A stretch of 64,000 nt of DNA from Spinellus fusiger (Eukaryota; Mucoromycota; Mucoromycetes; Mucorales; Phycomycetaceae): positions 186,001 through 250,000 of the forward strand of contig JALLLS010000038.1 in NCBI GenBank assembly GCA_025094145.1. Direction: 5' to 3'. Position 1 is the first letter of the stretch; each line of letters opens with the position of its first letter. Shown piece by piece: positions 57,571 through 64,000 of this stretch. The notes beneath the pieces were generated by a model. That model saw only the letters and a list, made by a program, of their open reading frames with translations. It searched no databases and had not been told where the DNA came from. A program made the position numbers and the translations under genes.

Positions 57571-57984
57571 CCAATTAATATTTATTACACATTGACATGA
57601 TATCATTTTCAATAGCTTTTTGGGTCCAAAGGTACCGTGTCGATAGTACATTAGTCGTATAAAACAGTATAAAAGAAGTCTATAATGATTTGAATAAAGT
57701 TCCCAGTTTAATCACATGTTAGCTGGCCTAATCCCCTTGATAAAGATCAATGACACCTATGATACTTCTTGTGCCAAGACACAAAAAATATGCTATATGA
57801 TGAACTTATTAAACATAATAGTATTGACTCTACATAATTTTTGTTTTAAAAAATTATGATTATGCCTCGAAATCCTTATTATATCCTAGCATTGTCTCCT
57901 TTTTTCAGCACACAGAAAGGTTAACCATGAGTGAGTTTTAAAATGGACAGTTATAAACTATAAACTTTATTTAAAATTATGTTT
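57571..57984. other. Spacer between the Z3 Fanzor relic and the IS630-type relic
   Basis: No supported coding sequence. It may include the decayed 5' part of the downstream transposon. Confidence 0.4.
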
Positions 57985-58536
57985 TTTTTATCGATGAATC
58001 TGCATTTGATATTAACATAGGAGCCTCTTATGGTAGGTCTGCCTATAGCACTCCCACTGTAACGACGATTCCCTTAACTAAAGCAAAATCTCATTCCATT
58101 TTAGGGGCAGTTTCAACAGTAATAATTGTTAATGTAGATGTCAGTTGCCCAAAATAAAAATAGAAAAAAGCTATTGAAGATCGTAAAAGAAAAGGCACAA
58201 ATATAAAAAAAACTTGGTACCTTAAGTTTTTAAAGGGACCCTCAATAAGTTGGTCATGGACAATGCGCCCATACGTACTCATGAAGAAAATTAACAATTT
58301 GATTACCAATAGAGGTTATAGATGTATCTATCTATCTCCTTATTTGTCTGAATTAGATCCAATTGGGCGATTCTAGGCAATAGTTAAAAACATAATTAAG
58401 TATAGTATATTTAATGACAAGAAAAATCATACAAGAATAGCTGTGGTATACAACTACATATCTGATGATTCCTTAAGAATCTGTATCCATTATTACGTTA
58501 ATCTTTTCTCAAAGTGTTTAAATAAAGAGTCTGTTT
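57985..58536 (+). mobile_element. Decayed IS630/Tc1-superfamily transposase of a second type (copy F)
   Basis: The plus strand reads FIDESAFDINIGASYGRSAY and AKSHSILGAVS (first catalytic Asp at about 57993). It continues VMDNAPIRTH (second Asp, about 58255), RGYRCIYLSPYLSELDPIG near 58315-58370, and an end like LFSKCLNKESV near 58510-58536. The VMDNAPIHT and SPELNPIEQFW motif pair is typical of a fungal DDE_3 group distinct from the Tc1 copies here. The final Glu is Gly (DPIG) and a stop replaces the Trp. Frameshifts occur near 58140 and 58275. The N-terminal DNA-binding part was not found. Confidence 0.75.
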
Positions 58537-59496
58537 AATAATAATACAATAGTTTACGCCAATAGACTATGAAAATATACTATTGGATTTTTTATACGAA
58601 GATTGAGATATCAAAACTTGCTATTTGGAACCGTTAGCACTATATAAAATATCATTAAATAACAGTTTAATAGAAAACCCGACTATTGATCTAGACAATG
58701 ATGATGGACGTACCATTAATTTTTCCCATTAATATTATATTCCCTCTTCATTATTAGATTTAATGCTAGTATGACTACAACTACAAGTTCATTAGATAAA
58801 AGTATCAGACTTTCAAGAAAAAAAAGTTCGCCAATGAAAAAGTTTTATTTTCAGTCAATTATCATTCTTTATTCTCAGATCCTAAATGCTTCTATTTGGT
58901 ATCTCTGTCTCACACTGATGAGTGTTTGTAAGATCTCAATGTTTTATTACTCATCTTATACAACACTAGAACATCTATCGACTACTTCATACAAAAAAAC
59001 ATAGTCTTGCAAATATAACTTTGTGAGAGACTTAAAGGTTACTCAATTAAACTGAGATCCAGGGTTTACAAGAGTCAACCAGCCATAGTCTCAATAACAC
59101 TTTATGCCTTTCGCTTTCTCATTTCTATGCTCCTGTATTATTGTTATTGCCACCTTACTTTTCCATAAGTCATAATTACTTTGCGATCATACCCCTGCCT
59201 TTATCAACAATGAAAATCAACCAAGGTATGTCTCCATGTGCATCTGAGTGATTATATTTAGAAATCAGATATCTTTTCTTCTTCTTTCAGAAGACAAAAA
59301 CATTATTAGGATTTGCTTACAACAAAATGAGGTGAAACAACTTTGAAATTTGAAAATGCAAAGTCGTTTCTCATCCATTAATTAAGAGGGATGTATATGT
59401 ATTTATCATTTGTCTTTATTGTAGTTGAATTGTTTTATATTTACTATGCATATACTCATCAGTGCTAAAAATAATCAAGAAAATCATAGAAGAATC
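58537..59496. other. Gene-free spacer downstream of the alpha-mannosidase gene
   Basis: I see no confident gene. An ATG-initiated frame at 58771-59001 has low complexity and no domain. The last part is likely the 3' UTR of the mannosidase gene. Confidence 0.5.
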
Positions 59497-62400
59497 TCAC
59501 AAATCCTTCTTTAGAGTCACTTTCAGAGTCAATATCTGGAAAGGATTCATCAAAATAGGAAACTCAGAGCTATCATTGGCTGTGATAGTCTCTCCATCAT
59601 CCTCGAGAATATTGGATATCTGAATTTTCTCAATAGATAAGCAGCTTTAAGTAGTCAAGATTTGAATTAGTACTTAACACATGATTTATTTGATTTATAT
59701 AAGACATACCTTTTCAAAGTCGTGGCAGTCTTTCCACCATAGGCCTCATAAAGACGAAGAATAATAGTTTCACCTTTGCCTTGATCATCTTCAGCAAGTT
59801 TGATTGTATCAAGAATAACTCGTTCTGAAGGATTAATTTCGAATATAGAAGCAGACACTGTCTCATTCTTGATCTCAAATCCGTTGCTTTGACTGTAGTT
59901 TTCAAATGTTTAGAACAAATTAATCCATACTATTTAGACTTGGAAAATAAACTAGCATACCGAATAGACAATGGAACATTAAACTCGAGGGCTTCACGGA
60001 CAACATTGGATCCACAAAAGTTCTTATCGTGTGGATAGATAGCATACTTGAATGTATGTTGTCCTAGAAGATCAACCCATATTTTGCATTAGGTTTTAAT
60101 ACTCACTTTGTTATTTATTGTGATTTTTTACCCATATCTGCATTTTCATCTGGTCCTTTGGGTGATCGAAGTAAAGAAAGACGCTGTACATTGCCTTGAG
60201 TTGCATAACCATATTTGCAGTTATTGATCAATGCAACTCCATAATTGGACTCTGACAGATCTGCAAACTTATGTCCACATACCTACATAAATCCAGTGCA
60301 TTACTACTACTAGAATGTTCCCTTTTTTTAGTTTATCCATCAACCTACTTCAAACCTTGCAGAATCTTGTGTAGAATTATAATGAGTTGGACGTCTTATA
60401 ACACCATACTGAATGTCATATGTTGCCTATATAGAAGATAATTAATCAATACATTGATGTAGAGTCTTTTGACTCACATAATCAGAAACAAGATCCCAGG
60501 GAAATTCCACTTTCTGTAATGTAAATAAAATAAAGTATATCAATAGAGTGCGTTTTGACCTTGATCTTACCAGGAATTGATGACTTTCATACCATTCAAC
60601 AGTATTACTAAACTCGATTCTTTCACCAATACATGTCAGACTAATAATTTGAGAAATATAACTCTTTTTTGATATTTCTTGACGAAGCTTGAGTTCTGCT
60701 TTGTAAGGGCCTGCTGAGATAATCTATATAAAAAAGGTATGTACATTATCATTACATTTGTTATAGAACCTGCTGGTACAAGTCATCGAGCTTACCTCAA
60801 GATTCTTGCTTCCTTCTATTTGCTTATATTTTTGAAGGTGGTAAATTTCCACTATTTAAAATAAAGGTATTAGCATTGTACTGTAAAATATCAATATTAT
60901 TGTTTCAATCTTACCATCCCATGCGTCCCAATAAGTTGGCTGGATTATTCATCATATTGTTAGTACTGTTTTTATACATTTATAATAATTTAAATAAGTA
61001 CTTACCACATCTTCATATAAAACTAATACATTTCCTTTTGCTCTTTTAGGGACCAAAGAGCCTCTAGAATATTTTATTTATGGGTTAATAGTGTATTTAA
61101 ATAGACTATTTCTCTTTCTTCGCTGTATCTATACTCAAACTTACCTTGATACTCTTTTATCAATAAGTTCAATAAGTTGACCATCTTGATTGAAAACTGC
61201 TTTTAAATACACATTCTCAAGAACAAATGTGTTATCCTCATGTACGTAGGCTAAATAATAATAAAAAAGAATATAAGTGATCGAGCCTATCTCTATAATC
61301 TACCTCAACTATTACTACTCAGTAACAATTACCTCTTACTGGATCCTTGCATATGGAGTCACCAGCTATGGTTGAGTTATCTACATATCCTGTAACTCCA
61401 AGACCAGTAATGTCTTCCACTAGATGTTCATATTGTTTTAGCTTTTCTATTCCCATTCCAGAAAAAAAGCATATTACCAAGAGCATATGTTTGTCCATGA
61501 TCATACAATAGAGATGCATCCATTTTGTTTGCTTGATTCATACTAATAACCTCAGACCTTGTCCATGGAAGTGTGTTGAATATAAGTATGCCTATTTCAT
61601 ACGTAAATATTAGCATTGAATATTGATATACATGATAATTAGTTTGTACTATAGTTTACCATTTTTATCGTCTGTTTGTTTTTCTGTATTGTTACGTGGC
61701 TCGCAGGTGTTACTGATAATATAATCTTGTGCTTTATGGCGCAACAACAGACTTTGACTCATGATATCACGATGATACTACAATATATATCCAATATCAT
61801 TCAGTCAATGCCTTGTAATGATAGCATTATTGGAGTGCCATATACCTTGTGCACATCTTTAAAGGCTAATCCAATCGCAGAACCAGGCAAACAGTCATGA
61901 AACTGGTTGATACAAAGAAGCTTCCACAAACGATCAATGCTATCCACTGGGTACCTTTTTACACACATAGACATGTCAATACACTTTTTATACATTAAAA
62001 ATTCATTACTTGAAAGTATAGAGATTGGACTCCATAGGTTTAGTTGTAAGAGCTATGACCGAAATAATCTCCAAATCTCTCAAAAGCACTTCGCCTTTTC
62101 GATTTCCTTTTTTCACAAGTGCTTGAGTAGTGTAAGTGCCACGATGGAACTCCAAATACTAAAGAAAGAAAAAAGAGTGAGGACGAGTGAGAGTGAGCTC
62201 TATTATTACAAGTCATGATACTATAAATGAGTCCAATTTACCAGCTCTCCTTTGTAAGATTGAATACGTTTAGACTCTGTTTCAAGGCTTTTGAAGAAAC
62301 CAAGTGCAGTTCCAGGCCTGCAAGTAGGAAGTCCATTCTATAAACATAAAATAAAATAAAATCTCCAACGATGAACAGATAGGAATACTATTTTTATGTG

Positions 62401-64000
62401 TAAGAATAGACTCACCACATCCTCTACACGTTTCAATCTCTCAAGCATTTCTGGAGTAGGTCCACCGCCACCATCTCCATGTCTAAGAATTCACTATTTG
62501 TGTTAATACAAATAATCTGATATGAATAATAAAATAATAGTATGTACCCATAAACCAGCAAGCTGTGATTGACAGTTTCGATATCATGATTATTTTTTGC
62601 ACTAATAGTATAATCCATAGTGTATGAGTGAATTGTCATTGTTCATTCAACCAGAAAACAAGAGAGAGAAAATATGACATACCATTTGTGCAATTCACTT
62701 GGAGTGACGCTAGCGTTGTATCTAAGATAGTGCCGAATACAATATTATAGTTAGCTACTAATCACTCGTCATTATAGCAATGGCATCGTCTCATATTACG
62801 TTTCTGCAGGAGTAAGATGAGCGAGAACACTAGAATTATCAATGCCTGTCCACCAGAAAGTTGTAAGGGGGAATGTATTGATGTTGTTCCAGGATAATTT
62901 TTGTGTGAAAAAGTAATCACATCCAGATTGACAAAGAACTTGAGGAAGCTATTGATAAAGTAAACATCTTCACTGCCATTTCCTATGGACAATTCATAGA
63001 AGGATGTGTCTTACTTGAGCAGAGTAGCCTGTTTAGCAAAGATAAGAGTGGTTAGCATTATTAGTATTAGTATTATTATAAATTGTGATGCTTGGTGCTT
63101 AATGCTTTTTCTTTTTTCTTTCTTTCTTTTTTTAATAATAGTAATGAGCTTACCAAAAGAATCAGGAAGCCAGAATATTTTAGTACGTTTTCCAAAATGC
63201 TTTTCAAAGAATCTTTGTCTGAATTATCATAATGTATAAGATAAATACATCCTTTTCAACAGAAAGAGTAGAAAACCAATAAAATAATAGTGTATTACCC
63301 CAAGAGCATTTGACGGCAGAGTGATTCACCACTAGGCATATTGGTATCTAAACAAAGATAGGGTTTAAACATTAGAATACTCTAGGTCATCTCTCCACTT
63401 CTCAAGCCTTGTTATAACTTACCATGTTCAACCCAACTCTGTAATCAAAATGATGGTAATGATAAAGAATGGTTAAAACAGTATAGTTGCTTGTACCAAG
63501 TATGCGAATACATCGTATCCCATGGTTCTACTTACACCTCCAATGATTTCCCACTTTCCTTCTTTCTCCTTCTCTTTTATCTGCATAAAAGTCTCAGGAT
63601 AAAGGTCCTTGAGCCAATCGTATTGTTGAGCCTAAGAGATCAACTTGTATATCAGTACTGATCATCTTCTTTTGTTTGTAGTTTAGATAGACAAATACAG
63701 CATTGGGATCCACAAGCCCTTTATAATTATTTTGTGTTTACCTGAGAAGCAGTGAAGATATAATCTGGATAGCGATCCATTAGATTTAATTGTGAGGACC
63801 ATGAACGAGCCACTTTGCGTTTAGTCTCATTATAAGGCCATAACCAAGCTGTGTCTAAGAGGGAGATTATTATTTTTACCCAACAAATATCAATAAAAGA
63901 AGAAGAAAAAACAGGTGAGGAGCGTATAATTTACCAATATGACAGTTTCCGAGAGCAGTGACTTTGTGTTGACCTTGTCCATTTTTATGGGAAAGAAAGT
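59497..64000 (-). CDS. AMS1: GH38 alpha-mannosidase, Ams1 type; partial, 5' end outside the window
   Basis: This enzyme trims alpha-linked mannose from free or vacuolar oligosaccharides; the yeast relative acts in the vacuole. About 27 exons can be joined, nearly all with GT-AG borders, from [16 protein letters not shown] (exons 63935-64000 and 63742-63854) to ...[15 protein letters not shown] and TGA at 59497. [12 protein letters not shown] carries the catalytic nucleophile Asp (codon 63161-63163). The zinc ligands lie in GNCHID and QFHDCLPGS (about 61890). GDGGGGPT and RLYEAYGG are further family blocks. Exons of 16 nt (63423-63438), 14 nt (63015-63028) and 25 nt (60915-60939) occur. Near 61447-61477 the frame needs either a 31-nt intron or a one-base change in an A7 run (61462-61468). 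Apart from that the coding sequence is intact. Confidence 0.9.

Noticed and set aside
58771..59004. 77-codon ORF downstream of the mannosidase
   Set aside because: It is low in complexity with no recognisable motif, and is likely chance in AT-rich DNA.

Overview
This window looks like a nuclear contig from a filamentous, early-diverging fungus. Mucoromycota is likely and Mucorales probable. The evidence is short GT-AG introns, long AT-rich spacers, several Tc1/mariner and IS630-type DNA transposon relics, a LINE with a C-terminal zinc knuckle, and decayed Fanzor (eukaryotic TnpB) copies. Host genes are sparse. No tRNA, rRNA or CRISPR array was found, and the organism call is inference.

Layout. 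Positions 1-3000 carry a six-exon mRNA-export adaptor gene (Yra1/ALY). Positions 4900-9530 are a transposon nest: a small 3'-end retroinsertion with an 18-bp target duplication, a Tc1-like relic, a 5'-truncated LINE with a 15-bp target duplication, and another Tc1-like relic. A Fanzor relic lies near 10.3-10.9 kb. Positions 14.2-25.0 kb are the gene-rich core: a concentrative nucleoside transporter, a Sec2/Rabin8-type Rab GEF, an FCP1/NIF-domain protein divergent from it, and a processive GT2 glycosyltransferase. Positions 28.9-31.0 kb hold a Tc1-like relic and a serine-recombinase-like relic. Positions 32.0-36.5 kb hold a Golgi GDPase (Gda1) convergent with a fungal-specific transcription-factor-domain protein. 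A Tc1-like element with both terminal repeats lies at 41.0-42.4 kb. Two orphan membrane proteins lie at 44.9 and 50.6 kb. Positions 52-58.5 kb contain two more Fanzor relics, one split by a 910-bp transposon, plus Tc1 and IS630 relics. Positions 59.5-64 kb carry a very intron-rich GH38 alpha-mannosidase (Ams1 type), cut by the window end.

How the genes relate. There is no metabolic cluster. Several genes serve the secretory pathway and surface: Gda1 (GDP-sugar antiport in the Golgi), the Sec2-like exocytic Rab GEF, and the GT2 polysaccharide synthase. The alpha-mannosidase handles free or vacuolar mannosides.

The most interesting signal is a family of three related Fanzor-like relics at about 10.2-10.9, 53.9-54.7 and 56.1-57.6 kb. 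None appears in a simple long-ORF scan. They share 5' and 3' noncoding ends and carry different internal deletions. One of them is interrupted by a transposon whose empty site can be read in a sister copy.
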